The notes: a model not told the origin generated them from the letters alone. 64,000 bases of DNA from Flavobacterium tyrosinilyticum (GCF_023656565.1 NZ_JAMOKG010000003.1:248001-312000), one strand, 5' to 3'. Counted from the stretch's first letter, positions 26,281 through 35,976 are shown. Translations and numbers: made by a program.

Positions 26281-26868
26281 TTAATCCAATAAAAACACAA
26301 TCAACCCTCTTGCGCCGTGTGCTCCAAGAACTAATGACTGCTCAATATCAGCTGTTTTTGAAGGCCCTGCGATGAAAGTTCCAAAACCATATTCCATGTT
26401 TCCAATTCTCTTATACGCTTGCTGCATTGTTGGAACAAGATCTTTTTTATGAACGATAATCGCTAAATACTGCGCGATAAAAGGTGCAACTCGCTGTCCT
26501 AAAATAGCATCCGTTACCCAAAGTCCGCTGTTTTCTGCCACTCCAAAATGTGCTTTTACAACCGTTAATTCAACATCTTGAAGCGAATGCGGATCAACTG
26601 TTTTCCAATCTAAAGAAGCAATCTCAGAAAGTTCTGGAAGCGTTGTAATTAATCTTTTCTCCAGATTGTAATTAGATTTAATGTAATTGATAATTTCATT
26701 ATAATCAGCAACTTCTACAGGATCGCCTCCAATTCCTTTTAAAACTGTTTTGTAGGTTTCTAATACATCAAATTGTTCAGAACCTAAAAGGTTTAGATCA
26801 GGCAGTTCTGCAACCTCATTAGGCTGATTCAGTTTTATTCTTTTTAAAATTTCGCCTTTACTACTCAT
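26281..26868 (-). CDS. lutC: LutC-like lactate utilisation protein (LUD domain)
   Basis: A 195-residue LUD-domain protein from the ATG at 26868 (MSSKGEILKRI). Longer upstream starts would run into lutB. Conserved parts are VVKAHFGVAENSGLWVT and FGTFIAGPSKTADIEQSLVLGAHGA, which carry the LutC/YkgG signature. In Bacillus subtilis LutABC oxidises L-lactate to pyruvate. It overlaps lutB by 8 bases, so it is translationally coupled. Confidence 0.9.
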   Translation of the reverse strand: MSSKGEILKRIKLNQPNEVAELPDLNLLGSEQFDVLETYKTVLKGIGGDPVEVADYNEIINYIKSNYNLEKRLITTLPELSEIASLDWKTVDPHSLQDVELTVVKAHFGVAENSGLWVTDAILGQRVAPFIAQYLAIIVHKKDLVPTMQQAYKRIGNMEYGFGTFIAGPSKTADIEQSLVLGAHGARGLIVFLLD

Positions 26869-28261
26869 TCTTTTTATTTTTAGATTCTTTCGACTTTTTC
26901 TTGTACCATTCTCTAAAAGATTCTTCTGGAACATCTGGCATTTCACGCTGATCGTACCATTTATTCATTTTATTATTAACCATTCCTGGAACGTTCTTCA
27001 TTACAAATCTTCCCGATTTTCCAGCAATATTAAAAACCGTTGGATTCGCCAGTACAGTCGCCATCGTTTTCATCGCAACCGTTTTGGCAGTTGGCGTATG
27101 TCCTTCTTTCACCAAAACCTGACGCCATTTGTACAATTGATCGTGAATATCAATTTTCACCGGACAAACGTTGGTACAAGAACCGCAAAGCGTACTTGCA
27201 AAAGGCAGATCGGCATTTTTGCTCATATCTAAATTTGGTGCTAAAATAGAACCAATTGGCCCTGCTACCGCATTATGATAACTATGTCCTCCGCTTCGTC
27301 TGTAAACTGGACAAGTGTTCATACAAGCTCCACAACGAATACATTTTAAGGAATTTCTAAAATCTTCTCTTCCTAATTGTGTGCTTCTACCGTTATCTAC
27401 AATGACGATGTGCATTTCTTTTCCATCTCTTGGTTTTTTGAAATGACTTGAAAAAGTGGTGATTGGCTGTCCCGTTGCGCTTCTTGCCAATAATCTCAAG
27501 AAAACACCTAAATGTTCTCTTTTCGGAATCAGTTTCTCGAATCCCATACAGGCGATGTGAACGTCTGCTAAATGCGCGCCCATGTCGGCATTTCCTTCAT
27601 TCGTACAAACCACAAATTCCCCTGTTTCAGCAACCGCAAAATTGACTCCTGTTAAAGCCACTTTTCTAGTCAAGAAAGTATTTCTTAAACTATGGCGAGC
27701 CGATTCTGTCAAATATTGCGGATTGAAATTTCCTTTTTCTGTTCCTAAATGTTCGTGGAAAGTTTCACTTACATCTTCTTTCTTTAAGTGAATGGCCGGA
27801 AGTACAATATGGCTTGGCGGTTCTTTTCGAAGTTGCACGATATATTCACCCAAATCAGAATCGATTACTTCAATTCCTTTTTCGGCTAAATAATCATTTA
27901 AATGGCATTCTTCTGTAAGCATCGATTTGGATTTCACCATTTGCTTTACATCATGTTTAGCCATGATCGAATGCACAATTTCGTTATGTTCTTTGGCATC
28001 GGCTGCCCAATGTACAATTATTCCGTTTCGTTGCGCATTTGCTTCAAATTCAACTAAATAATCATGAATATTAGAAAGCACATTAAATTTAATTTGAGAA
28101 GCGGTTTCGCGCAACAATTCCCAATCTTCAATTTGATGTGCTGATTTATCTCTTTTAGCACGCACAAACCATAGCGTTTCATCGTGCCAGTTGACACGCT
28201 CTACGTCTTTATTAAATTTTGCTGCGGCTTCGCTGTGCGGTATTATTTTTTCTGATGACAT
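26861..28261 (-). CDS. lutB: LutB-like iron-sulfur lactate utilisation protein
   Basis: A 466-residue protein with an N-terminal LUD domain and a ferredoxin-like domain carrying two cluster motifs: CIRCGACMNTCPVYRRSGG and CGSCTNVCPVKID. The C-terminal helical part (about 390-460) matches LutB/YkgF. It is the central electron carrier of the LutABC L-lactate oxidation complex. The gene lies 187 bases after lutA, in a gap with repeated TTAAG phrases but no gene. Confidence 0.93.
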   Translation of the reverse strand: MSSEKIIPHSEAAAKFNKDVERVNWHDETLWFVRAKRDKSAHQIEDWELLRETASQIKFNVLSNIHDYLVEFEANAQRNGIIVHWAADAKEHNEIVHSIMAKHDVKQMVKSKSMLTEECHLNDYLAEKGIEVIDSDLGEYIVQLRKEPPSHIVLPAIHLKKEDVSETFHEHLGTEKGNFNPQYLTESARHSLRNTFLTRKVALTGVNFAVAETGEFVVCTNEGNADMGAHLADVHIACMGFEKLIPKREHLGVFLRLLARSATGQPITTFSSHFKKPRDGKEMHIVIVDNGRSTQLGREDFRNSLKCIRCGACMNTCPVYRRSGGHSYHNAVAGPIGSILAPNLDMSKNADLPFASTLCGSCTNVCPVKIDIHDQLYKWRQVLVKEGHTPTAKTVAMKTMATVLANPTVFNIAGKSGRFVMKNVPGMVNNKMNKWYDQREMPDVPEESFREWYKKKSKESKNKKNE

Positions 28262-28448
28262 CTTTTGTCGGTTAAAAGTTGTTTTACCATTAAGGCATTA
28301 AGTAAATTAAGCTAAACTTTATGAACGCAATTTCTTAATGATTAAAAGAAAATTAAGTTTTTTAAAATCACTTAAATCTCTTGTTTTTTTTACCAATAAA
28401 TTTTTAAACCAAGCTTTATGAACTTAATATCTTAATGGTAGAAAAAAA

Positions 28449-29189
28449 TTAGTTTTCGAGTGAATTTAATATTTCAGCAATATGAATGGTTTTAATTCTG
28501 CTTTTTTGCCTTTTTAGAATTCCATCCAAATGCATTAAACAAGACATATCTCCACCTGTAATATAATCCACATCATGACTTTCGTGATCTTTAATACGAT
28601 CTTGTCCCATTTTTACAGAAACTGCTTCTTCGGTAACGCAGAACGTTCCTCCAAAACCACAGCATTCATCTTTTCTCGTTAAAGCCACCAAATCAAGGCC
28701 TTCAATATTGTGTAATAATTGTTCAGGCTTAGAGAAAAATGGTGCGTTTAATTCAGACATTTGCGAAAGCTTTAATCCGCGCTGACCGTGACAGCTTACG
28801 TGCATTCCCACTTTAAACGGAAATTTTCCGTCTATATGGTCAATTTTTAAAACGTCGGTTATAAACTCAGTAAGTTCGTAAACTGTATTTCGAATTGCTG
28901 TTGCCTTCTCTTCTTGTTTTTCGTCATGCAAATGGTCTTTTACATGCAAAACACAACTTCCAGAAGGACAAACTATGTAATCAAATCCAGAAAAATTGGC
29001 AATAAAATTGGCGTCGCATCCTTTTGTTAAATGCGCATAACCGCTATTAGCCATTGGCTGTCCGCAGCAGGTTTGCCCCATCGGAAATTCGACGTCACAA
29101 CCTAATTTTTGTAGTAATTCGTAGGTTGCGATTCCTACTTTTGGATAAAATTGGTCGACATAACAAGGTATAAAAAGTCCAATTTTCAT
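28449..29189 (-). CDS. lutA: LutA-like Fe-S oxidoreductase subunit
   Basis: A 246-residue protein with two CCG domains (GQTCCGQPMANSGY near 43 and RKDECCGFGGTFCV near 172), the heterodisulfide-reductase-type motif of LutA/YkgE. It starts with IGLFIPCYVDQFYPKVG, typical of this subunit. It is the first gene of lutABC and follows the rhamnulokinase gene by 96 bases on the same strand. Confidence 0.93.
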   Translation of the reverse strand: MKIGLFIPCYVDQFYPKVGIATYELLQKLGCDVEFPMGQTCCGQPMANSGYAHLTKGCDANFIANFSGFDYIVCPSGSCVLHVKDHLHDEKQEEKATAIRNTVYELTEFITDVLKIDHIDGKFPFKVGMHVSCHGQRGLKLSQMSELNAPFFSKPEQLLHNIEGLDLVALTRKDECCGFGGTFCVTEEAVSVKMGQDRIKDHESHDVDYITGGDMSCLMHLDGILKRQKSRIKTIHIAEILNSLEN

Positions 29190-29256
29190 GTTGTAGTATT
29201 TAGTGTGTTGTTCATTTAGGCGTGTACTGTAAAAATGTAAAAAATACGTTTCTCAG

Positions 29257-29264
29257 CAAATTTA
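29257..29264 (-). promoter_or_regulatory. Probable -7 element upstream of lutA
   Basis: On the - strand TAAATTTG matches TAnnTTTG exactly, 67 bases before the lutA start and just after the kinase stop codon. It suggests lutABC can be transcribed separately from the rha genes. A clear -33 TTG is not visible. Confidence 0.45.
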
Positions 29265-29285
29265 CAACATACAGATCGTTTTTAC

Positions 29286-30647
29286 CTAATGTTTATAGAA
29301 TTTCAAGTCAATTAAATCGTTCTGAATTGGTTTCGGATTCCAGTTATCGTGAATAGCCAAAGCTGCACCCAAAGCACTCGCCTGTGCCATCGAAGCAGCA
29401 TAGACTTCAATATCTGGAAAAGCTTCTGCCAATAAATTCATATAAATGGAATTTTTACTGAAACCTCCATCCACAAAAATCTTTTTTACCGGACTATTAT
29501 GAATGACCAAATTGGTAGAAAAAACTTGCTGTTCTACCAAATCCAGCATTAATTGATGATAGGCTGTTTCGTAATTTTTATAATGCGAAAGATCTCTTTT
29601 TTGAAAAGGGCATTCTTTTAAAATATCAAAATTATATTTCTTAGGATAAAAAATTTGATAATTAAGTGCTCGCAAATTGGCTACAATCTTCTTGTCAAAA
29701 TAAACTTCTTTGTAGGTATCAATTGGAACATTAAAGTGCTGCGCCAAACGTTTGGTTTGCACTTCGTGTTCGTTTCCTGCAAATAAACGTGCCGCTTTTA
29801 CGGGTTTCTCTGTGTACTGCATGTAACACAAACAATCGTTTTGCGATTCGTCAAAAGTTAAAGGCTTATTATTGAAAGGATTCAAAGAAATACTCCAAGT
29901 TCCTGTAGACAACAATACAAAAGGTTCTGTAAAATTGATTGTATACGGAATAATGGCCGATGAACTATCGTGAAGACCAACTCCAATTGCCAGATTATCG
30001 CGAGTCATAATGACATCTTTTCCAAAATGAATTGGCGGAATTTTTTCTGAAATTCCTTCTTCTTTCAGCCATTTATGATATTTCATTTTTTTGAAATTCC
30101 ACAAATTGGTATGACAGCCAATACTGGTAATATCAGCGTAGGCTTCATTCGTTAAAAGAAAACTTAAAAACTGTGGCAAGTGCAAGCAGTATTTTACTTT
30201 TTCAAAAATTTCCGGTTTTTCTTCTTTCAATCGGTAAATCTGCATTCCCGAATTTAAGCTGCCTAAAACCGGAGAAGCTGTTTTTACAGCAAACTTCTTC
30301 TCTCCTTTATATTTTTCATAGAAATTAGCTTTTAAATCCTCTGGATAATCTTTTAGATAATTATACAGAGGAGTTAAAACTTTTCCGTTTTCGTCTATAT
30401 AAACAAAACTCGCTCCGTAAGTGCTGAAATTGATGGCTTTTAAAACATAATCTTTAAGCTCTTTTATTTCAGATAATCGATCTAAAATCCAATTTTTAAG
30501 TACTTCGATATCTTCACACGGAAATCCGTCTTCGTCTTTGGTTTCTTCCAGATTCACCGATTTCTCCCAGACAATTTTATAATTTTCGTTAAATAAAAAA
30601 ACCTTTTTGTTTGTTTTACCAATATCAAAAATCGCAACTACATTCAT
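29286..30647 (-). CDS. rhaB: Rhamnulokinase-like FGGY carbohydrate kinase
   Basis: An FGGY kinase of about 453 residues that should phosphorylate L-rhamnulose to L-rhamnulose 1-phosphate. The start at 30647 gives MNVVAIFDIGKTNKKVFLF, the usual phosphate-1 strand with a DxGKTN turn. Later motifs are LLSTGTWSISL and IFVDGGFSKNSIYMNLLAE, followed by ASALGAALA of the FGGY C-terminus. L-rhamnose isomerase lies 65 bases upstream in a short gap with AT-rich inverted repeats. The specificity is inferred mainly from context; fuculokinases look alike. Confidence 0.85.
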   Translation of the reverse strand: MNVVAIFDIGKTNKKVFLFNENYKIVWEKSVNLEETKDEDGFPCEDIEVLKNWILDRLSEIKELKDYVLKAINFSTYGASFVYIDENGKVLTPLYNYLKDYPEDLKANFYEKYKGEKKFAVKTASPVLGSLNSGMQIYRLKEEKPEIFEKVKYCLHLPQFLSFLLTNEAYADITSIGCHTNLWNFKKMKYHKWLKEEGISEKIPPIHFGKDVIMTRDNLAIGVGLHDSSSAIIPYTINFTEPFVLLSTGTWSISLNPFNNKPLTFDESQNDCLCYMQYTEKPVKAARLFAGNEHEVQTKRLAQHFNVPIDTYKEVYFDKKIVANLRALNYQIFYPKKYNFDILKECPFQKRDLSHYKNYETAYHQLMLDLVEQQVFSTNLVIHNSPVKKIFVDGGFSKNSIYMNLLAEAFPDIEVYAASMAQASALGAALAIHDNWNPKPIQNDLIDLKFYKH

Positions 30648-30660
30648 TCTTTTTAATTGT

Positions 30661-30712
30661 AAATTGTTAATTATCAATTGTCAATTTATAATTAACAATT
30701 AATAATTGATAA
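30661..30712. repeat. AT-rich inverted repeat between rhaI and rhaB
   Basis: AATTGTTAATTAT (30662-30674) pairs with ATAATTAACAATT (30688-30700), with further TATCAATT/AATTGATA arms. A repeat of this kind inside an operon may act as a processing or attenuation site, but no T-run terminator follows. Confidence 0.6.
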
Positions 30713-31987
30713 TTATAATCCCGTTGCCATTGTTTTTAAACCTCTTTCCTCGATCAGATTTTGTCTTACTTGAATCGAACGATATAATGCTACCGGATTT
30801 AAAGCTGCTCCACAACGTAAACGAGCTTCTGCTACAAGAGCGCGAACATCTGTACGGAAAGCATTTTGAAGAATTTCTTGTGCTTTTACCACATCATTTT
30901 CTTCTTGCGCTTGTTCCAATGCTTTTCTATCTACAGAAAGTGCCTGAGCATAAGCGATCATAATTGCCTCAACAGATTGCAATAAATCTTCTAATGGATC
31001 TTTGATATTATGAGAAGCGTCGATCATCCAACCTAAATCTTTGGCGTGATTCATTCCTCTGGCATCCATTCCTTCAACCAATTCATTGAAAATCAAGAAT
31101 AATTGATATGGTTTTAAAGCTCCTGCAGTTAAATCGTCATCACCATATTTTGAGTCATTAAAGTGGAAACCTCCTAATTTGTTTTCCATCAGTAATAAAG
31201 AAACGATTTGCTCAATATTAGCATTTGGAAGATGGTGACCTAAATCGACTAAAGTCTGCGCTTTGTCGCCTAACTTTTTAACATACGAATAAGACTGCCC
31301 CCAATCTGCTACAGTCGTAGAATAAAAGTTAGGCTCAGCACATTTGTATTCTAAAAATAATTTCCAGTTTGAAGGCAATGCATCGTAGATTTCCTCTAAA
31401 CTTTCTAAAGTATTTTGATATGCTTTTCTGAAGTTTAACTGTCCTGGGAAGTTAGAACCGTCAGCTAGCCAAATGGTTAAAGACTCAGAACCTAATTCGA
31501 TTCCGTGCTTAATAACCTCAATATTATGAGCAATTGCTTGTTTGCGAACCGCTTTGTTTACATTTTGTAAAGAACCGTATTTGTAAGTGTGCTCAGAGCT
31601 TGCTTGATCTTGAAAAGTATTCGAGTTCATGGCATCGAATTTTAACCCATGCTGATTTGCAAGTGTTCTGATTGCTTTATAATCAGTCGGGATATCCCAC
31701 GGAATATGAAGTGAAATAGCTCCCGAAGCATTGTTTAACTTGTGAAGCAAACCAACATCTTCGATTTTTTCTTCTAAAGAACGAGGTTCTCCTCCTCCAG
31801 CGAAACGTCCAAATCTTGTTCCTCCTGTGCCTAAAGCCCAAGATGGAATGGCAATTTGAAAATCGATTAATTTTTGAATAATCTCTTCTGTATCATTAAT
31901 TTCTGAGGCTGTAAAAACTAATTTATTCTGGTGTTTTTTGATTAAATCTTCGTTATGAGATTCGATGTGGTTTGATCCGATTAACAT
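30713..31987 (-). CDS. rhaI: L-rhamnose isomerase (Pseudomonas stutzeri type)
   Basis: A 424-residue TIM-barrel isomerase that converts L-rhamnose to L-rhamnulose. Conserved metal and substrate positions are seen in LFLEYKCAEPNFYS, TLVDLGHHLPNANIEQIV and GGFHFNDSKYGDDDLTAGAL. The N-terminal GTGGTRFGRF segment and the length fit the RhaI branch rather than E. coli RhaA. It is followed by the kinase. The fused aldolase-dehydrogenase gene upstream is separated from it by 386 bases and a terminator. Confidence 0.93.
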   Translation of the reverse strand: MLIGSNHIESHNEDLIKKHQNKLVFTASEINDTEEIIQKLIDFQIAIPSWALGTGGTRFGRFAGGGEPRSLEEKIEDVGLLHKLNNASGAISLHIPWDIPTDYKAIRTLANQHGLKFDAMNSNTFQDQASSEHTYKYGSLQNVNKAVRKQAIAHNIEVIKHGIELGSESLTIWLADGSNFPGQLNFRKAYQNTLESLEEIYDALPSNWKLFLEYKCAEPNFYSTTVADWGQSYSYVKKLGDKAQTLVDLGHHLPNANIEQIVSLLLMENKLGGFHFNDSKYGDDDLTAGALKPYQLFLIFNELVEGMDARGMNHAKDLGWMIDASHNIKDPLEDLLQSVEAIMIAYAQALSVDRKALEQAQEENDVVKAQEILQNAFRTDVRALVAEARLRCGAALNPVALYRSIQVRQNLIEERGLKTMATGL

Positions 31988-32105
31988 AGTTATTGATATT
32001 TTAATAGAGTTACAATATATAAATTTTATATGTTTAGTATATTTTTTTTAACACATAGAATCATAGGCTCATCTTAATCTTCAAAGGCGTGTCACTTGCA
32101 TCAAC

Positions 32106-32136
32106 ACACATAGCTATGTGTTAATCACTAGTGATT
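32106..32136. repeat. Two short palindromes in the rhaI upstream gap
   Basis: ACACATAGCTATGTGT (32106-32121) and AATCACTAGTGATT (32123-32136) are perfect palindromes one base apart. Around them are inverted copies of ACACATAGAATCATAG and CTATGTTTCTATGTGT. The 386-base gap otherwise holds only the rhaEW terminator and AT-rich DNA with no gene. Confidence 0.7.
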
Positions 32137-32283
32137 TTTTTTAAACTTTTAATCTTAATAAAAAAATCTATGTTTCTATGTGTTTAAATATTTTTTCAAC
32201 TTATAAATTTTATAGCAGTAAAACTCTGGTTGTACTTCACTTTTTTGTTAAGTTTTCTTTGTTAAAGCGAATTGTTATATGCT

Positions 32284-32318
32284 AAAAAAATCTAACGTTC
32301 GAAAGAATCGAACGCTAG
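32284..32318 (-). terminator. Rho-independent terminator after the aldolase-dehydrogenase gene
   Basis: On the - strand CTAGCGTTCGA, a TTCT loop and TTCGAACGTTAG are followed by seven T. It lies about 56 bases after the stop codon and implies a separate or attenuated transcript for rhaI and rhaB. Confidence 0.85.
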
Positions 32319-32373
32319 ACCACAAAAAACCACTTTTGCTTAAACAAACTTATATAAAAAACCTAAACAATCT

Positions 32374-34518
32374 TTATCTATAAAAGCCCATGGCTACGCC
32401 ACCGTCTACGTTTAATGCATTTCCTGTAGATTTACCAAGTAAACCTCCAACAAAAGCATAACAAGCGTTAGCAATATCATCTGGCAATATGATTTCATTT
32501 AATAACGTACGTTTTGCATAGTAAGCCGGAAGTTCTTCAACTGTAACTCCGTATGCTTTTGCACGACCTTCTGCCCATCCGCCAGACCAAATATTAGAGT
32601 CTGAAATTACAGCATCAGGATTTACTGTATTGACACGAATTTTATCTGCTCCAAGTTCTGCAGCCATTAAACGTGTTAAGTGCGCCTGAGCAGCTTTAGC
32701 CGAACCATAACCAGGGTTATTCGGACCTGCAACTACAGCGTTTTTAGAAACGATATTTACAATATCTCCTCCAAAACCTTGTTTACGCATTACTTCGATT
32801 CCAGCTTTAGAAACAATAAATTGTCCTTTAACCAAGATATCATATAATCTATCCCACTCTTCAAGAGTATGTTCTGCAATAGATTTAGAAATACTGATTC
32901 CAGCATTATTCACAACAATGTCAACACCTCCAAAAGCTAAACAAGCTTCATCTAATGCCTTTTCTGTGCTTACTTCGTCTGTAACATTCAACAAAGTGCT
33001 AGAAACGGCATCTTTACCAAAAGCTTTAATAAACTCAGCAGAAGCACCTTGCAAACGCTCTTCGTTAATATCGTTGATTACCACACAAGCACCTTCTTGA
33101 GCGAATTTTTTAGCGATAGCTTTACCAATTCCGCCCGCAGAACCAGTAATTAAAGCTACTCTTCCAGACAATGCTTTTGGTTTTGGCATACGCTGTAATT
33201 TTGCTTCTTCTAGCAACCAATATTCAATATCAAAAGCTTCTTGGTGCGGTAAAGAAGTATATTCTGAAACTGCTTCAGCACCTTTCATTACGTTTACAGC
33301 ATTGATATAATATTCAGATGCCAAACGCGCCATTGTTTTATCTTTAGCAAAAGTGAACATACCAACTCCTGGATATAAAATCACAACTGGATTTGGGTCA
33401 CGCATTGCTGGCGAGTTTGATTTTTTACATGCATTGTAATAGTCTTTGTACATGGCACGGTAAGCCTCAAAAGCAGGAGTTAATTTTGCTTTAACAGCTG
33501 CAACATCAGACAAATCTTCGTTGGGATCTAATTCTAAAACCAATGGACTGATTTTAGTTCTCAAAAAGTGATCTGGACAAGATGTTCCTAATGGAGCTAA
33601 TTTTGAAAGATCATTAGAATTAATGAATTCCAAAACCCTTGCATCATCTGTATAATGACCAATCATTTGGCGCTCTGACGAACAGAAACCTCTTAAGATT
33701 GGAGCTACTTTTGCTGCTTTTAATTTACGATCTGCTTCTGGAAGACTATCAATTTTTTTACCTCCAAAAACTGGACGTTTCTTTCCGTAATTATCTTCTA
33801 AGTAAGAAGCACATTTCTCGATTACTTCCAGCGTATTAATATAACTATCAAACGCAGTATCTCCCCAAGTAAATAAACCATGAGAACCTAACATGATTCC
33901 GCGTAGTTTTTTACCGTTTTTTTCTGCTTCTTCCAAACAAGCTCTCAACTGAAGACCAAGATCAAATCCTGGACGCTGCCAGCCTACCCAACCAATTTCT
34001 CCATTAAATAATTCTTCTGTGATTTTCTTTCCATCTTTAGCAGCAGCGATAGCAATTGCCGCATCCGGATGTAAGTGATCGATATGTTTGAACGGAAGAA
34101 AACCATGTAAAGGTGTATCAATAGAAGGTGCTTTAGAAGCTAAATCAAAAATACAGTGATTGAACAATTCTACCATTTCATCTTCAAACTCAATACCTCT
34201 GTAAACATTTTCAAGGTTACGAAGTCTGTCCAAATACAAAGCCGCACAACCTGATTTTGTCAATGTTCCGATATCTCCACCAGAACCTTTAATCCACATT
34301 ACTTCAGAAGATTCTCCTGTAAGGGGATCTTTGTCTGTAATTTTCACAGAAGTGTTTCCACCTCCGTAGTTGGTCAATCTTAAATCAGCCCCTAACAAGT
34401 TAGAACGATAAATAAAAAGCGCTACTTCATCACCTGCTAGTGCTGCTGCCTTAGCCTCATCCCAAAGGTAGCTTACATGCTTAAAATTCATATTATTAAT
34501 TGTGTTTGTATTCGACAT
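32374..34518 (-). CDS. rhaEW: Bifunctional rhamnulose-1-phosphate aldolase/lactaldehyde dehydrogenase
   Basis: A 714-residue fusion. Residues about 15-420 are a class II aldolase/adducin domain (SNLLGADLRLTNYGGGNTSV, and IMLGSHGLFTWGDTA with the metal histidine). Residues about 445-714 are a short-chain dehydrogenase with TGSAGGIGKAIAKKFA (cofactor), NNAGIS, and the catalytic YGSAKAA. The pair cleaves L-rhamnulose 1-phosphate to DHAP and L-lactaldehyde, then oxidises the aldehyde to L-lactate. This RhaEW type is known from other bacteria; the dehydrogenase direction is by family. It follows rhaT by 25 bases and the lactate it makes can feed lutABC. Confidence 0.9.
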   Translation of the reverse strand: MSNTNTINNMNFKHVSYLWDEAKAAALAGDEVALFIYRSNLLGADLRLTNYGGGNTSVKITDKDPLTGESSEVMWIKGSGGDIGTLTKSGCAALYLDRLRNLENVYRGIEFEDEMVELFNHCIFDLASKAPSIDTPLHGFLPFKHIDHLHPDAAIAIAAAKDGKKITEELFNGEIGWVGWQRPGFDLGLQLRACLEEAEKNGKKLRGIMLGSHGLFTWGDTAFDSYINTLEVIEKCASYLEDNYGKKRPVFGGKKIDSLPEADRKLKAAKVAPILRGFCSSERQMIGHYTDDARVLEFINSNDLSKLAPLGTSCPDHFLRTKISPLVLELDPNEDLSDVAAVKAKLTPAFEAYRAMYKDYYNACKKSNSPAMRDPNPVVILYPGVGMFTFAKDKTMARLASEYYINAVNVMKGAEAVSEYTSLPHQEAFDIEYWLLEEAKLQRMPKPKALSGRVALITGSAGGIGKAIAKKFAQEGACVVINDINEERLQGASAEFIKAFGKDAVSSTLLNVTDEVSTEKALDEACLAFGGVDIVVNNAGISISKSIAEHTLEEWDRLYDILVKGQFIVSKAGIEVMRKQGFGGDIVNIVSKNAVVAGPNNPGYGSAKAAQAHLTRLMAAELGADKIRVNTVNPDAVISDSNIWSGGWAEGRAKAYGVTVEELPAYYAKRTLLNEIILPDDIANACYAFVGGLLGKSTGNALNVDGGVAMGFYR

Positions 34519-34543
34519 ATAGTATTTTAATTATTTCTTGTAT

Positions 34544-35593
34544 TTATAATGAGTTACCAATTCCTACCAAAACGATTGCAAGCATAATAAGTCCGATTCC
34601 CCAGAAAAAAGTTCTTAAAGTTTTTTTAGAAACTCCTTTCCATTCTTTCAAATAAAATCCCCAAAAGTTTGCTGTTAAAATGATGGTTGCCATATGCAGA
34701 ATCCATGAACTGGCACCATTTCCAAGTTTGCTTTCTCCCATTCCGTAAAAGAAAAACTGTAAAAACCACATGGTTCCAGCAAGAGCAGAAAACAAGACAT
34801 TTTTAGTTATTGGAGTCGATTTGTCGGTGTAATTTTTAATTGATTTGTTTTTAAAATTCAAATATAGACACCAGATAAAATTGGACGTTAACCCTCCCCA
34901 AAGCAAAACCACATAAGTCACGTTGTTTTGAAATAACGGATTTGCACCATTTACTACAGCATGTTCTGCCATAGATTTTCCAGCTTCGATTCCGTAATTA
35001 AAGAAGGAACTCAAAATTCCTGAAATCACGGCTACAATCAAACCTTTTACTAGGTTGAAGTCTTTGTCTTTATCTTCGTGACCTGTTGCAAAATCCTTCT
35101 CTTTCAGCATTCCTGCTTTTCCAGAAATGGCAATTCCTATTAGATATACAACCACACCCAATAAAACGATCTGACCACCAGTATTAGTAAGCATGTGCGA
35201 AAATGAAATCTTACCCTCTGTTGGAACAATATCATAATAAATGGATGGAACCAAAGCTCCAAATGCAGAGCAGAATCCTAACGTAATTGAATTTCCTAAA
35301 GACATTCCTAAATAGCGAACGCCCAAACCATAAGTTAAACCGCCAATTCCCCAAATTAAACCCATTGTAAAAGTGAAGGTTTTTATTGATGGAGAAGCTG
35401 CCGCAATAATTTCTGTAAAATTTGGAATCGTTAAGTAAGCTGCAATTGGCGGAACAATCAGCCAAGAGAAAAATCCTCCTACAAGCCAATAGCTTTCCCA
35501 AGCCCAGTCTTTTACTTTTTTAAAAGGCATATAAAAACTACCTGAAGAAAATCCTCCGATAGAATGAAAAATGATTCCTAATAATGATTCCAT
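34544..35593 (-). CDS. rhaT: L-rhamnose/proton symporter RhaT
   Basis: A 349-residue inner membrane protein of the RhaT family, close to the 344 residues of E. coli RhaT, with about ten hydrophobic helices. The N-terminal FHSIGGFSSGSFYMPFKKVK is the family signature, and WGIGGLTYGLGVRYLGMSLG follows. It imports L-rhamnose released from pectin. It is the first gene of the rha block and is divergent from the GntR-type regulator 383 bases away. Confidence 0.93.
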   Translation of the reverse strand: MESLLGIIFHSIGGFSSGSFYMPFKKVKDWAWESYWLVGGFFSWLIVPPIAAYLTIPNFTEIIAAASPSIKTFTFTMGLIWGIGGLTYGLGVRYLGMSLGNSITLGFCSAFGALVPSIYYDIVPTEGKISFSHMLTNTGGQIVLLGVVVYLIGIAISGKAGMLKEKDFATGHEDKDKDFNLVKGLIVAVISGILSSFFNYGIEAGKSMAEHAVVNGANPLFQNNVTYVVLLWGGLTSNFIWCLYLNFKNKSIKNYTDKSTPITKNVLFSALAGTMWFLQFFFYGMGESKLGNGASSWILHMATIILTANFWGFYLKEWKGVSKKTLRTFFWGIGLIMLAIVLVGIGNSL

Positions 35594-35667
35594 TTAATAA
35601 ATTTTAGTTTTTGGTTTGTTAGATAGTGATTTGGTTTTGTAAAATAAGAGAATGTCAAAAACAAAAC

Positions 35668-35687
35668 TGTCCTGTACTATCCTTTAC
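35668..35687. promoter_or_regulatory. Candidate operator: two 10-bp direct repeats upstream of rhaT
   Basis: TGTCCTGTAC is followed directly by TATCCTTTAC (8 of 10 identical), one helical turn apart, about 75-95 bases upstream of rhaT in the gap shared with the GntR-type regulator. The 383-base gap holds no gene, and no exact TAnnTTTG element was found for either gene. Confidence 0.35.
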
Positions 35688-35976
35688 AGATTTTATATTT
35701 TTTGTTAAAACTAAAGATTATTAGAAATAACGGCCTACAATTATTGGGTAAATAAATTTAAAATGGCTATTTTAGCAATCGATTTCGTAATTATTGATTC
35801 TACATTAAGGTCAAAATTTAGAAATCATAAAAAAAAGATTACAAGCCTTGACGAATTCTCTTTTTTATGACAAAAATGATTCTGTGAATTAGATTCTTTT
35901 TGAAAAAAGAGATTTTTTAAAAAATTATTTAGAATTAAAATGAGTTTCGCTGAAATGCGGAATAAATTTCCTCACA

